The notes under the pieces are model-generated. The model did no database searches. It worked only from the letters and a program-made list of their open reading frames with translations, and had not been told where the DNA came from. The translations under genes were made by a program, and so were the position numbers. This document shows positions 56,301-63,905 of a stretch of DNA of 64,000 nt, one piece after another. Position 1 is the stretch's first letter. The number at the start of each line of letters is the position of its first letter. The DNA is from Micropterix aruncella. Taxonomy: Eukaryota; Arthropoda; Insecta; Lepidoptera; Micropterigidae. The DNA lies in assembly GCA_944548615.1 (NCBI GenBank), contig OX155961.1:17081629-17145628 (forward strand), read 5' to 3'.

Positions 56301-58717
56301 ATACAAAACCTTGCAATTTTTTTATTTTATCCTTTTAAGAGCCTTATTACAAAATAGCATAGGTATTCTTTTAAAATGAGTTGAAAAAATGAACGCATTT
56401 TTTTTTGGATGTAACTATAAAAGATAGGATAAATAAATAAATAAATAAATAAATAACTATTCAACCCTGGGAGAAAACCGCGGCACTGAGCGCTCTTCTC
56501 TTGCGCAAGCAAATATATACACAATTTCTAATTGTTTTTTGCAGTGTTTTCTCCTTTCTAATGACAATAATTTATATTATGTCGTATTGCTAAAAGAGTG
56601 AACTTTAATATAGTATAAGTATTATATAAGAATCTTATTTTATTTCTGAGAAAATTAGAATGATACAGGAAGATTTTTTTTTAATTTTGTGTAATTGTAA
56701 GTAATGTATACCTTGGATATGTGGTCAAAAAACGAAAAAATAAAGCCGTAGTGTACATCAAGAATACATGACGGACATAAAAAAAAATAGTATACGGTTT
56801 TCGTTGTAGTGATATTACTGTATTAAGGAGCTCAAAGTTTGCCTTCCGAGCGTTTTACGAATAACGACTTTCGGAAAATGGGCTGAATAAGTAAATAATA
56901 TTCGTTATATCTAAAATTAAAGGCCGCTATGGTCAACATCAAGAAATGGTCCAGGTAATTCAGTAATTAAAGTTTGTAGAAATCTCTTCATTTCTTGGAA
57001 TTAGAACGCCAAAAATCCACTTTTCTTGCCTTTCTGGAAAAAATATGTGATAGGGCTCTTAAGAACGTTCTGCAAAATAGAGTGGGGACTTGTAAAATAG
57101 ACTATCATTTAAATCAATTTAAAAACAATGGATTTATGCCTAAAAACTTTTTTATATTGTCTATGAGTAGATTTACAAGATTGGATGTGGATATATCGAC
57201 AAAGCTGCTTATCCAGAATAAATACAAATCCTACTATTATAAACGCGAAAGTTTGTAAGGATGTTTGTTACTCTTTCACGCAAAAACTACTGAATGGATT
57301 TTGATGAAACTACAATAATATAGCTTACACATCAGAATAACACATAGGCTATAATTTATAAAGATATATAGTTTTCTATCATCATTATCACAATTTTCCA
57401 TCATCACGCGGGTGAAACCGCGGGGTGCAGCTAGTAAATAATAATTGCGTTACAGCCCTATAATTTTTACTTTTAGATGTAGTGTTTTAATTAGGCGCAC
57501 TATGTTTTCAGCCGGAAGTAAAAGTCAAGATCCCGACAGACCTGAACGAGTGGCTAGTAGACGACTGGGATATGATAATCCGCCAGCAGAAACTGGTTAT
57601 GCTTCCTGCCAAAATTAATGTCAATCAAATCTTAGACAACTACCTGGCTACGAAACGGAGCAATAAACCCGCCACTGCTGCTAAAGAGGCAATTTGCACT
57701 GACGTCGTCGCTGGTAAGTTTCACAAAAGTATAAATCTTCATATCCTTTTGTGATCCAGGTGGCTAAATAACACTAGTCAAACGAATTTAAACATTTTTC
57801 CGCATCTATGTTGTAAATGGGTGGATATGCTTAATTTTGGGGTGTTTGATTCAGTGTTGAAATCAATTTTTCTATATCACATCAAATTTCCTAGATACAT
57901 AGCAGAATCAAAAACAATACCGGCAGACGTTGACAGAATTAAAACAAATATTTAGATCTTTGTTTTTTATGAAACAAGGAATTTAGATAATAATGATTCA
58001 AATTTTCATTGAATTAGAAAGAGTAAGGTTCGGCAATTATGAATGAAAAATGATACCGGACAAATGTCCACCACGACCACGCTGACAGATGTCGATTCTT
58101 TCATCAAAATTTTCAATCACTTTTTGGCATAACGGCAGACTATTTCGTGAATGGCGTTACGGATTTTTTTCGGATTTTCAATGTCATTTTTCATTCATAA
58201 TTGCCAAACCTTACTCTTTCTAATACAATAAAAATTTGAATCATTTTTATCTCAATTCCTTGTTTTATTTTGTTTTAAAAAACAAAGTTCTTGTTGAAAA
58301 TCTCTGTATGTATATATGGACAAGATGCCAATATGTCTAATTTAGTTCACAACATATTTTCAACTTTAATTTTCTTTGCTATTCGAAAAATGTAACTACG
58401 ATTCACTTCTTTTGTTTGCTGTTATATAACAGCAAACAAAAGTTGAGTACAAATTTAACAATGACAGCCATTGCTGTGTTGGCGATTAATTAATTTATTT
58501 TATTTTATCTGCATCCAAACTTTTCTCTGGTCGTAACGGTCTCCGTTCCATCGGGTTCAGAAGAGGGAGGAAGAGAGAGTGCACCCGTGGTCGCGCGCCC
58601 ACCTGTGCACTATAATATAACCTGTGCACTTGACTGCTTCTGAACAGTGGAATCTGAGAAGATTAAAGAATTCACTAGAATCTACAATGCAGTCGCTATG
58701 GCCGAACACGGCTAGAA

Positions 58718-58751
<34 letters not shown>

Positions 58752-61546
58752 CAGCAGTAGTCGACCATCATCAAAAGGTGCCATTGACCTTTATAACAGT
58801 CTTCCATCGTAAGTGTCTTGTGAAAGTATTCAGCCTGTTCATCGCTTACGGCTCCCAAATTTTTCCAGGAAGAAATCAATGTGAGAATGTAAAAAGTTAA
58901 TTTCACACCCCATTCAACACCCCCATGTTATTGTAGCTGTCAAACAGAGCATTCACAGAAACCCAGCAGCTAATTCAATATTTGTAGGTTTGATATCAAA
59001 GGTTGAATTTTTAAACAACTTTCTGTTTTGTGGTCCAACAAATATACCTTCTTCCAGCTTCGCTGAAAAGGAAGCTCTTCTTGCTCAATTTGAAGCTTAT
59101 CTTTTAAATGATTGAAGTCCTGACCTCTTTTATTCAATGCTTTTACAAAGATCTTCATAAGGCCCAACTTGGCATGAAGTGGAGGCAAAATGATTTTATG
59201 GGGCTCAACCAATGTTTTCAGTAACATATGCTACACTGTAGACCATTTTCAAATGTAGATTCGGATTCTACATACCAAAGTATGTGCTAATTGATATTTC
59301 ACATTCCAGATGAAAAATGGCTGTTGACTAGTTTAATCTATCAGTAAGGGAACGGCTTAGTGTTTGTAGTGCAAACGCTAGAGCTTTGTTGTACCCGATA
59401 TTTCAGCAATATTTCAACCGCCGTTGTCCGTGGTAGATTGAAGCACTTCAATCTATCCTGGATTTTTTCGGTCAACAGGGAGACAGCACTGCCAGTTGTC
59501 GTCTGCTCTTGTTCTGCAGATAGGCTTGCATACTGCCGTTGTTACTAGTCAGATTATAGCAGTAGGACGACGACGCATCATGTTTCGCATCTTTGCACTC
59601 AGAGATAGACGCTAAGAACATTTTAAGAAGATAGCTCCTCGTTTAAAACCTTTGTCTGTATTAAGTTTGGGGTTCTTATTTTGATGGTTTGTCGGATCAT
59701 GCGGAGAAAGTAAAATTGTTCTTTTTATATCATAAAGGGTTTTTGAAACTGACTGTACCAAGTGGTTAGTTTCGCTATCTAATGTGTGTTCACAGTTCGC
59801 TGATTTTTCCCGCTCAACATTTTGAAAAGCCTTGATGTGTTCCATCAGTCAAGTCACTATCGGTCGCTTTGTTGGTCCAACATAAGCTAACTCACAGCTG
59901 CACTCAATTTTATATCCATCCAGGGTTTGCAGTGATATTACATACTTTGCAGATCTCAGAGTCGGTTTGAAGATGGTTTTTACATCGAATTTGTTTGATA
60001 TCTTATTCGATCCGTCACACTCTTGAAGTATGGTGAGAATACTCGTGATCAGCTCGGTTTTTGGGTTTCTTCCACATTAGATTGTGCGCATCATGATATT
60101 TTCTATACCTATCAGTTTTTTTTAAGGACATCATTGACATGTTATATCGCCTGCTTGCAACTACAACGTGTTAATGCGGAATGAAGTATAAAGCGTATGA
60201 AGTATAAGTGAGACGATAAAGCATGATGCGGAATGAAGTATAAGTATATCGAAATAAAATATAGTGCAAATTGAGACAACGCTATGGGTCTGTCCATTTG
60301 TGACTCACACTACATGTGAGAATACATTCCAACTTTATAGCCTTATAACATAGAAATTAATATATTTGCATTTATGTTTTTATAAATTTAAATGTTAATA
60401 GATAATGTATTTTTTCGGTACACAAAAGATTTATTCGAAATAGCAATATATTGAGTGAGAAAATTCAGAATATTAGCTGATGTGACTCACACTAACAGAA
60501 AAGAAATCAAATTCAGGACCATCATTGGATCTTAAAATTCTTCCTCATTTGGATCCATACACTACACTTTTGTATATTTGATGATAATACAAGAGTTTAA
60601 GCATTGAGAAAATTACGAATAATAAAACATTGTATTAACATTGACACATTTATTATGGAAACTATTTGTGACTCACACTACCGTCACTTTATAATATACA
60701 ATATCTCGTCCTTTAATGTCTTAAAAAAACTGAAAACTTGTTATCTTACTAATCCAATTTACTTATATTTAAATACCGCACTATTTTTCAAATATGTGAC
60801 TCACACTACCGTCACTTTATATTACAATATCTCATCCTTTAATGTCTAAAAAACTGAAAACTTGATATCTTACTAATCTAATTTATTTTATTTAAATACT
60901 GCACTATTTTTCAAATATGTTAAGTTTCTTGGGGAACTTATAAAACATTCAACTTATAGAACAAAGAATTATAGAGTTGTTTAGTGTTGCTACAGTTTAA
61001 AATTAAATTGATACTTCATTTTATACTTTTATTTTTGACACAATGTCGTGTACATTCACATGGATAGACCCCTATAACGCGTTACGTTGTCTCTTTCACG
61101 TTGTATCATACAGAAGCCATGCGTAGTGTAAGAAATTACCGTATTTTTGTACAAAATAAATTACGCTATTACAAATTTTCCAAACTTGATAATCTGTTTT
61201 TTTTTTTTTCAAATAACACGTTGCAGTTGCAAACAAGCAAAGCAGAAGATATTATATTCTGCGGAAAACACTGCTGAAACGTCTGGTACTAAAAATCCAT
61301 TTTTGCCTTATTTATAATGTCAAACAACCGCAATTCCACACAGCACCTGATTATTGACACCATTATTTTTTATTTAAGCCAGGCAGACTGATTTTTTAAT
61401 TTATTTTCAGGATTCAAGGAATACTTCAATGCCTTATTAGGTTCCATGCTTCTTTACAAATTTGAACGACCACAATATAGTGATATACTACAGGAATTCC
61501 CTGATTTACAAATGTCTCAAATATATGGAGCTATTCATCTGCTCAG
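35317..61546 (+). CDS. MRG15: MRG15 (MORF4L1) chromatin protein, 8 visible exons, C-terminus off the right edge
   Basis: MRG15 is a nuclear chromodomain protein. It recognises methylated H3K36 and works in NuA4/TIP60 acetyltransferase and Sin3-type deacetylase complexes. Eight exons with matching phases give about 305 residues. Residues 22-75 form the chromodomain ([43 protein letters not shown]). About 100-174 is a Gly/Pro-rich linker, and from 194 the MRG domain begins ([45 protein letters not shown]). The start was chosen at 35317 because MVQAETVAQ leads directly into the conserved PKPKFEDG block. The final part of the MRG domain (about 80-100 residues in relatives) lies beyond 61546 and no exon for it was found up to 64000. 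Introns 3 and 4 are swollen by transposons. Confidence 0.95.
35416..35453 (+). CDS. MRG15: MRG15 exon 2
   Basis: It lies between the acceptor tcaattttag and the donor gtaaaa. It encodes [13 protein letters not shown], matching the PKPKF(Q/E)(E/D)GE start of MRG15 proteins. Only 38 bases long; phase 2 in, phase 1 out. Confidence 0.9.
35530..35650 (+). CDS. MRG15: MRG15 exon 3 (chromodomain)
   Basis: The acceptor is ggttttcag and the donor gtgagt. It encodes [20 protein letters not shown] and [15 protein letters not shown], the first strands of the chromo-barrel domain with aromatic residues that line the methyl-lysine pocket. It ends in phase 2 within the Asn before WDEW. Confidence 0.95.
36189..36720. 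mobile_element. MITE with TTCTGAAG-GGCGATACGATAC ends
   Basis: The left end CATTCTGAAGCGGCGATACG and the right end, inverted, AATTCTGAAGTGGCGATACG are inverse copies over about 25 bases. It lies within the left terminal repeat of the element at 36169-37604. Confidence 0.65.
36840..37425 (+). mobile_element. RTE-like LINE 3' end
   Basis: Frames read [36 protein letters not shown] and, after shifts, [20 protein letters not shown] and [20 protein letters not shown]. These are the C-terminal motifs of RTE-type LINEs (IxxRIxxGWAAFxKL, LKxKVFNxCVLPxxTYG, KWxWAGHxxRxxDxRW, GRPxxRWxDD). It ends in (GAT)n(GAA)n. At least two frameshifts. Confidence 0.85.
37849..38761. mobile_element. Non-LTR retrotransposon with restriction-like endonuclease, rearranged copy 3
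   Basis: 37946-38340 encodes on the plus strand a reverse-transcriptase block: [36 protein letters not shown] and [20 protein letters not shown]. From 38345 the sequence is the endonuclease part of the same family in the opposite orientation, as shown by the match to 12680-13050. The 3' end (GGAGCTGCCATGGAATTCAC) lies at 37857-37876. So an internal inversion occurred. The endonuclease part breaks at 38761 and resumes at 47735 beyond an inserted transposon. Confidence 0.75.
38772..38811. repeat. 40-base subterminal palindrome of the DUF7869-like element
   Basis: CCAACAAAACCACGCAACCC is followed directly by its inverse copy with two mismatches and no loop. Related single copies of the motif lie at 38907-38920 and 47444-47457. 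Confidence 0.8.
39140..39198 (+). pseudogene. DUF7869-like protein fragment, part 1
   Basis: The frame reads [20 protein letters not shown] and KTLYSALL. DNCxxQNKN is the signature of DUF7869-like, probably RNase H-fold, transposon proteins. An in-frame stop lies just upstream (near 39120), so the N-terminal part is lost or lies on another exon. The frame is cut at 39198 by the Harbinger-like insertion and resumes at 46513. Confidence 0.7.
39590..40845 (+). pseudogene. Possible small multi-exon ORF of the Harbinger-like element, with duplicated exon
   Basis: Exon-like pieces flanked by AG and GT follow each other: a start [12 protein letters not shown] near 39589; [20 protein letters not shown] at about 39953-40040 and again, decayed, near 40355-40420; [20 protein letters not shown] and [13 protein letters not shown] at 40625-40730; and [20 protein letters not shown] ending at a TAA near 40841. 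It runs opposite to the HARBI1 relic, like the second (Myb/MADF-type) gene of Harbinger elements. This is inference; no domain was recognised. Confidence 0.3.
39833..40625. repeat. Direct tandem duplication, about 400 bp x 2
   Basis: Unit 1 (39833-40246) and unit 2 (40247-40625) both start ACTTGGTTTCTTTAAAT and end CACCGCTAACGCAGT. Unit 2 lacks a short internal piece. Divergence is moderate. Confidence 0.85.
41190..41600 (-). repeat. LINE-tail repeat, inverted partner of 44545-44885
   Basis: Contains GTCACTACTAACTAGGCAGT and CTGAATTCACTCTTGTTTAC; the inverse of both occurs at 44545-44885 in matching order. A third related copy lies at 25140-25290. Very AT-rich. Confidence 0.7.
41641..41770. 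repeat. GC-rich hairpin with about 43-base arms
   Basis: The left arm includes GGATTACGCCGCCCCTGACC and the right arm its inverse (GGTCGGGGGCGGCGTAATCC). Arms are about 90 percent complementary and separated by about 43 bases. It stands out from the AT-rich surroundings. Confidence 0.75.
42360..42835 (+). mobile_element. mariner-like (maT-type) transposase relic
   Basis: The frame 42298-42825 reads [40 protein letters not shown] and ILFTDD. It matches the helix-turn-helix region and first catalytic Asp of mariner-like transposases (RTIAxxMNxxxxSxxRIIKxDLGLxAYKR, FTDE). The rest of the catalytic domain is missing. Confidence 0.75.
43320..43500 (+). mobile_element. RTE-like reverse transcriptase fragment
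   Basis: The sequence encodes [17 protein letters not shown] and, in another frame further on, FYQL and KGIQL remnants of the DYEKAFD block. REQAGFR is the typical RTE-type start of the finger region. Strongly decayed. Confidence 0.55.
44281..44350. repeat. Possible pogo/Tigger-like terminal fragment
   Basis: AGTAGAGCCTTAATAATCCG resembles the CAGTAGAGxCTCxxxxATCCGA start of pogo/Tigger-type elements, with ATCCGAA-like motifs repeated after it. No transposase was found. Confidence 0.3.
44461..44540. repeat. (CA)n microsatellite
   Basis: Interrupted CACACACA repeat of about 75 bases with CCCTCA breaks. It explains the minus-strand frame at 44409-44600, which is not a gene. Confidence 0.9.
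44545..44885 (+). repeat. LINE-tail repeat, inverted partner of 41190-41600
   Basis: Shares GTAAACAAGAGTGAATTCA and GGCACTGCCTAGTTGGGAGT with the inverse of 41190-41600, and ends with AATAAATAAAATAAAATAAA. Confidence 0.7.
46513..47105 (+). pseudogene. DUF7869-like protein fragment, part 2 (C-terminus)
   Basis: After the inserted element the frame continues [36 protein letters not shown] and DYEDF. It stops at TAA near 46735 and resumes as [20 protein letters not shown]. After another shift near 46990 it runs as [20 protein letters not shown] to the end. The order matches insect transposon proteins with EPGHTxMxADSxHxxIE and LxxLCKxMPxxxRxFxxxL blocks. One stop and one frameshift make it inactive. 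Confidence 0.65.
47735..48160 (-). mobile_element. Non-LTR retrotransposon with restriction-like endonuclease, continuation of copy 3
   Basis: On the minus strand this aligns with 13050-13440 of copy 2, including TTGGTACGAGCCACTGAGAG and AGCTGTGCAAGGGGT (zinc-knuckle region). It continues the element cut at 38761 and ends about 50 bases before MRG15 exon 4. Confidence 0.75.
48207..48319 (+). CDS. MRG15: MRG15 exon 4 (end of chromodomain)
   Basis: The acceptor is tgtatttttag and the donor gtaagt. It encodes [20 protein letters not shown] and then [17 protein letters not shown], the end of the chromodomain and a basic helix. It lies 12.6 kb after exon 3 because intron 3 carries the nested transposon stack. 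Confidence 0.95.
48320..49686. other. First part of MRG15 intron 4
   Basis: Holds a (CAT)n run at about 48370-48393, a run of about 27 A at 48582-48608 and a piggyBac-type relic at 48889-49370. Otherwise AT-rich with nothing recognisable. Confidence 0.6.
48889..49370. mobile_element. piggyBac-type MITE relic
   Basis: It follows TTAA (48885-48888), starts CCCTTTAAGGGCC and ends in the inverse of CCTTAGAGGACC followed by TTAC, a decayed TTAA. No ORF. Confidence 0.5.
49687..49830 (+). repeat. Dispersed repeat family B, copy 4
   Basis: Nearly identical in its first 90 bases to 4026-4170 (AAAAAAGGAGTGTTATGTG, CACCATAACTTTTAAACGCT). Confidence 0.75.
50344..50592 (-). pseudogene. Small membrane-protein ORF of the LTR element
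   Basis: An 82-codon minus-strand frame starts MGGQQSK, a candidate N-myristoylation context, followed by a polar part and a hydrophobic segment of about 20 residues ([18 protein letters not shown]), then a basic cluster. It lies directly after integrase and before the LTR remnant. Similar short ORFs occur at this position in some insect Ty3/gypsy elements. Function unknown. Confidence 0.5.
50962..51885 (-). pseudogene. Integrase of the Ty3/gypsy-type element
   Basis: The minus-strand frame of 307 codons has the zinc-binding H and C residues ([19 protein letters not shown]), the core block [20 protein letters not shown] and [14 protein letters not shown]. The third acidic residue region appears damaged: the stretch after [20 protein letters not shown] lacks the expected YHPQxNGMxE block. 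The C-terminal part ([13 protein letters not shown]) is kept. Confidence 0.8.
52349..53011 (-). pseudogene. gag fused in frame to the end of reverse transcriptase by deletion
   Basis: The minus-strand frame of 220 codons starts with gag sequence ([40 protein letters not shown]) and passes abruptly at about residue 70 to reverse-transcriptase sequence ([36 protein letters not shown]) and on to [19 protein letters not shown] at the RNase H start. Zinc knuckle, protease and the catalytic YxDD are gone. The deletion kept the frame. Confidence 0.8.
53601..54168 (+). mobile_element. 5'-truncated jockey-like LINE with target duplication and A-tail
   Basis: The frame reads [40 protein letters not shown] and [20 protein letters not shown], the C-terminal block of jockey-type reverse transcriptases. 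It ends with an A-rich tail. A 12-bp direct repeat AAATTGCTGAGA flanks it (53589-53600 and 54169-54180). It interrupts the LTR element. Confidence 0.85.
54658..55058. other. End of MRG15 intron 4
   Basis: AT-rich, nothing recognisable. The minus-strand frames starting here (54910-55245) are shadows of the GC-rich exon 5. Confidence 0.6.
55059..55281 (+). CDS. MRG15: MRG15 exon 5 (Gly/Pro-rich linker)
   Basis: The acceptor is tgggtttcag and the donor gtgaga. It encodes [20 protein letters not shown], a Gly/Ala/Pro tract with PGPPGPPG, then [20 protein letters not shown]. The tract is extremely GC-rich in an AT-rich locus. Relatives have a Lys/Ser-rich linker at this place, so the collagen-like part is an odd expansion. 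The phases (1 in, 2 out) fit both neighbours exactly, and the frame is open for all 73 codons. Confidence 0.9.
55843..55900 (+). CDS. MRG15: MRG15 exon 6
   Basis: The acceptor is tatgattttag and the donor gtaaaa. It encodes [19 protein letters not shown], corresponding to the KKRxRVDxxVExEE block just before the MRG domain. Phase 2 in, phase 0 out. Confidence 0.93.
55925..56260 (+). mobile_element. LINE reverse transcriptase C-terminal fragment
   Basis: The frame 56007-56237 reads [40 protein letters not shown] and [19 protein letters not shown]. It matches the CR1/RTE-type end (YVRPxLEYxxxxWxPY, RRATKxxxxxxxxxYExRL, RRxRGDLIxxYK). The first base region ([10 protein letters not shown]) is in another frame. 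It is in MRG15 intron 6; 56261-57229 is AT-rich with a TAAATAAATA tail near 56430. Confidence 0.75.
57230..57437 (-). repeat. Lepidoptera-type short interspersed repeat, inverted copy
   Basis: Inverse of 6414-6635: ends with CACGCGGGTGAAACCGCGGG and GCAGCTAGTA. It is 75 bases upstream of MRG15 exon 7. Confidence 0.8.
57512..57713 (+). CDS. MRG15: MRG15 exon 7 (MRG domain start)
   Basis: The acceptor is ctatgttttcag and the donor gtaagt. It encodes [20 protein letters not shown], then [20 protein letters not shown] and TDVVAG. This is the first part of the MRG domain, which binds partners such as PALB2, MRGBP or Pf1-type proteins in relatives. Confidence 0.96.
57970..58265 (-). mobile_element. 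Fold-back element with Tc1/mariner C-terminal remnant
   Basis: The two ends are inverse copies over about 80 bases (AAACAAGGAATT, AAAGAGTAAGGTT, GCAATTATGAATGAAAAATG). Between them the minus strand encodes [20 protein letters not shown] and [12 protein letters not shown], the C-terminus of an insect Tc1/mariner-type transposase. It looks like a non-autonomous derivative made by internal deletion. Confidence 0.65.
58715..59300 (-). pseudogene. Insect-dispersed transposon-associated protein relic
   Basis: On the minus strand: [20 protein letters not shown], then after breaks [40 protein letters not shown] and MMVDYCC. This matches a repeated, unnamed insect protein family (PPLHIKLGLMKxFVKAL, [20 protein letters not shown], MxxRYQGxWxxxMMADYCW). 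Several stops; a (TA)n tract at 58721-58750 lies at its end. Confidence 0.6.
58721..58750. repeat. (TA)n microsatellite
   Basis: Uninterrupted TATATA repeat of about 30 bases. It creates artificial Tyr-Ile frames on both strands. Confidence 0.95.
59640..60030 (-). mobile_element. Penelope-like GIY-YIG endonuclease relic
   Basis: The minus strand reads [40 protein letters not shown] and, after a frameshift, [20 protein letters not shown]. This fits the Penelope C-terminal endonuclease (YKIPCxCGxxYIGxTxRPxxxRxxEH). Decayed; the reverse transcriptase is not visible. Confidence 0.6.
60299..60920. repeat. Cluster of TGTGACTCACACTA motifs with a tandem duplication
   Basis: TGTGACTCACACTA occurs at 60299, 60481, 60667 and 60795. 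The last two head a direct duplication of about 125 bp (60667-60794 and 60795-60919), which also shares CCGTCACTTTATA and ACTGCACTATTTTTCAAATA-like blocks. The motif centre TGTGA-C-TCACA is a perfect palindrome. Confidence 0.85.
61411..61546 (+). CDS. MRG15: MRG15 exon 8 (MRG domain, middle)
   Basis: The acceptor is tttattttcag and the donor gtaact. It encodes [20 protein letters not shown] and then [16 protein letters not shown]. It ends in phase 2 within an Arg, so at least one more exon (FVRxGxMLAYT... in relatives) must follow outside the window. Confidence 0.95.
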
Positions 61547-61628
61547 GTAACTAATTACTGCATTGCTATTATTATCATTAATTCTATCTTTTATCCGCTG
61601 TGAATATTGCCCGTTACCATTGATTATA

Positions 61629-62662
61629 CAGGTGAGTTTTAATTAACCGGCATCCTTGAAAGGAGTGAATTAGTACGAGCAAATAAGCAACTTTTGACAA
61701 AATTTGTGGGAAAATCGTTAAAAGATATATATTTTTGTGAAAAATAGTATAAAAAGCGCTGAGCTCAATGCACCATCTAGCGCAGGGTTTCCCAACCTTT
61801 TTTGCATGGTGCCCCCCCCCGGATTATAAAAAAAAAATCATGCCCCCCTATATTTTTCTTCATTGCTTCGATAAAAATACAAATTATTTTTACGATATTT
61901 ATTTCACACGATTTATTATTTATTAATGGGATGTTTGTGCCTGCATTTTTTGAACCAGTTGGTCGATATCAGGTTCGTTTTAACTTTTTCGGCCGCTATT
62001 AATTTCATGCCCATTGCAATTTGTCTAATTGACATTTTAACCATAGGTATTGAGACATTCAATGCAAGAAATGTATAGTTTTACTCTTTGATTTCTGTAA
62101 TGTTAAAAATGACATCTCTCTTTTGCTCGTTCAATAAACAGAGACAGATACCACTTAGCGAGTTATTTTTCGATCAAGATTCACAGAATCCAAACTCTGA
62201 ATTTTTCATTTCGGCTCTTCGTGTTGTCTTCTTTCGTTCGTCAAGTGGCCGCAATTTACGGCTTTTTGTCAAGCGTTTTTAGGAACGTTCATTTTGGAAA
62301 GATTTTTTAAAACATAATTCGCTTGCATTGTTTTACAATCCATCTACCTTTTAAGGTATCCGAACACTTCATGCCCCACCTAAGATCTCTCTACGCTCCC
62401 CCAGGGGGGCACGCCCCACCGGTTGGGAAGTCCTGATCTAGCAGTAGGTAAAATATCGCTATATCGTTTATTAGTGATGTTTTACCTACCGATAAATGGC
62501 GCAATGCGCTCAAACGCTTGTCAAACTTTTATTTAACAGTCAAGTTTTTCAAATTTCTAATTTAAAAAAAATCAAAAATTGTTTTTTTTAGGATAAAAGT
62601 TGCTTAGTTGCTCGCACTGATTCACCCCCTTGAAGGATGTCTGTTAATTAAAACTCACCTTG
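61629..62662. mobile_element. MITE with about 75-base terminal inverted repeats (TA-type)
   Basis: The left end CAGGTGAGTTTTAATTAACC and the inverted right end CAAGGTGAGTTTTAATTAAC match over about 75 bases including AAGCAACTTTT. TA borders both ends, suggesting a Tc1/mariner-type origin. A single diverged end of the same family lies at 33851-33930. A hAT MITE is nested inside. It is in the MRG15 intron after exon 8. Confidence 0.7.
61783..62435. mobile_element. hAT MITE nested in the TA-type MITE, 8-bp target duplication
   Basis: The ends CAGGGTTTCCCAACC and, inverted, CAGGACTTCCCAACC are typical of hAT terminal repeats. The 8-bp flanks are ATCTAGCG and ATCTAGCA. The interior has C-rich and G-rich runs near both ends and no convincing ORF. 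Confidence 0.8.
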
Positions 62663-62670
62663 TATAGGGT

Positions 62671-62850
62671 ATTAGATTGCTAAATGTCATACATAGTACG
62701 TTTTGGCAACCTTTCTGTGCCGACACAGGTGGCGCTGATAGCATAGTTCAGCGAAAGTAATAGCAATTTACTTGGCCATCTATAATAACATTGAATGAAT
62801 GGTTTTTTTTATAAACGACTGATAAATTAAAAACCCAATAATTTAACCAA
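62671..62850 (-). repeat. Solo copy of the 876-1118 / 12003-14140 repeat family
   Basis: Contains GGTGGCGCTGATAGCATAGT and GAATGAATGGTTTTTTTTAT, close to 12065-12180. Confidence 0.65.
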
Positions 62851-63016
62851 TGGCAGCAGTCACATAGGTACGAACCAAATATTATCTTCTGTGGAAATAT
62901 TATATCCAACATGAAGCAGATTCGGAGTATTTGTTATTTAAGTCTATTCATGTACGAAAATGTGTAATAAAGTTAGAACTAAACAAAATGTGTTTTCTCA
63001 AAAATAGTTTATTTAA

Positions 63017-63249
63017 CCCTTCAGGCCTCGGCCCATCAGCCGATTGACAAGTTGATGTCCCAAAAAATTTTAGTAAAAATTAGTAAAAAAATGAATTATG
63101 ACACTGTCTCACCAAAACATTAATTACTGCCAAACCACTGTACCCATAATTAAAATAAAACATAATAAAATAAACCAAAATACATATAAAACGGGGCCAT
63201 CACGCTGAATCGTGTTGTGGCCGATATCGGCCACTTGGGGCTCTAGAGG
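63017..63249. mobile_element. piggyBac-type MITE, copy 2
   Basis: Flanked by TTAA (63013-63016 and 63250-63253). It is the inverse of the copy at 29874-30123 with about 85-90 percent identity by eye, and carries the same palindrome GGCCGATATCGGCC. Confidence 0.75.
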
Positions 63250-63565
63250 TTAAGAACCCACTGTCGCTGTCAGATAGCGATATATCCAAAACAGTTAATA
63301 GTTTCAAAGTGACATTGCTATTCTTATTACTTATGATCATTCAAAACTAACCCTAACCCAGATAGATTTTCCATTTTGTAAGTTTGAAATTTTCCATTTT
63401 GAAACTTGAGAAATTTGGCAAAAATGTCATTCTCTTTTTACAAGCTTTTATTTACCTTGCATTGTATGATAGTAGGACTTCCTCTTATCATATGTAGTTG
63501 AAATTTTACACGTTGGTTCAGTTCCGATGACAATGCATTTTTATGGTGAACATGACCTGATTTTA

Positions 63566-63905
63566 CAACGGTCAACAGCACAGACACACAATTTTGTATA
63601 CACATTCAAGTATTATAGCCCGTTCTAAATTTCACCATGACATGGCATCCAGGGTTGGCTTTCGACGAGGGGACTCCTCAATGGTCAACAACACAGAAAC
63701 GAAATTTTGTATACGCATTCAATTATGATAGCCCGTTCTAAGATTCACCGCAACAGGGCTGCTGCACCCAGGGTTGGTTTCCAATGAGGGACTCCTCAAC
63801 GGTCGACAGCACAGAAACGAAATTTTGTATATGCATTCAATCATGATAGCCCTTACTAACTTACGCTATGACATGGCTGCTGCACCCAGGGTCGGCTCGG
63901 GACAG
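63566..63905. repeat. Tandem repeat, about 115 bp x 3
   Basis: Units start at 63566, 63679 and 63797, each with CAACGGTC or CAATGGTC, ACAGAAACGAAATTTTGTAT and TGATAGCCC. They diverge by roughly 15 percent. No ORF. Confidence 0.85.

Noticed and set aside
63566..63905. Regular repeat considered as a CRISPR-like array
   Set aside because: Whole units of about 115 bp are repeated without a repeat-spacer pattern, in a eukaryotic intron.
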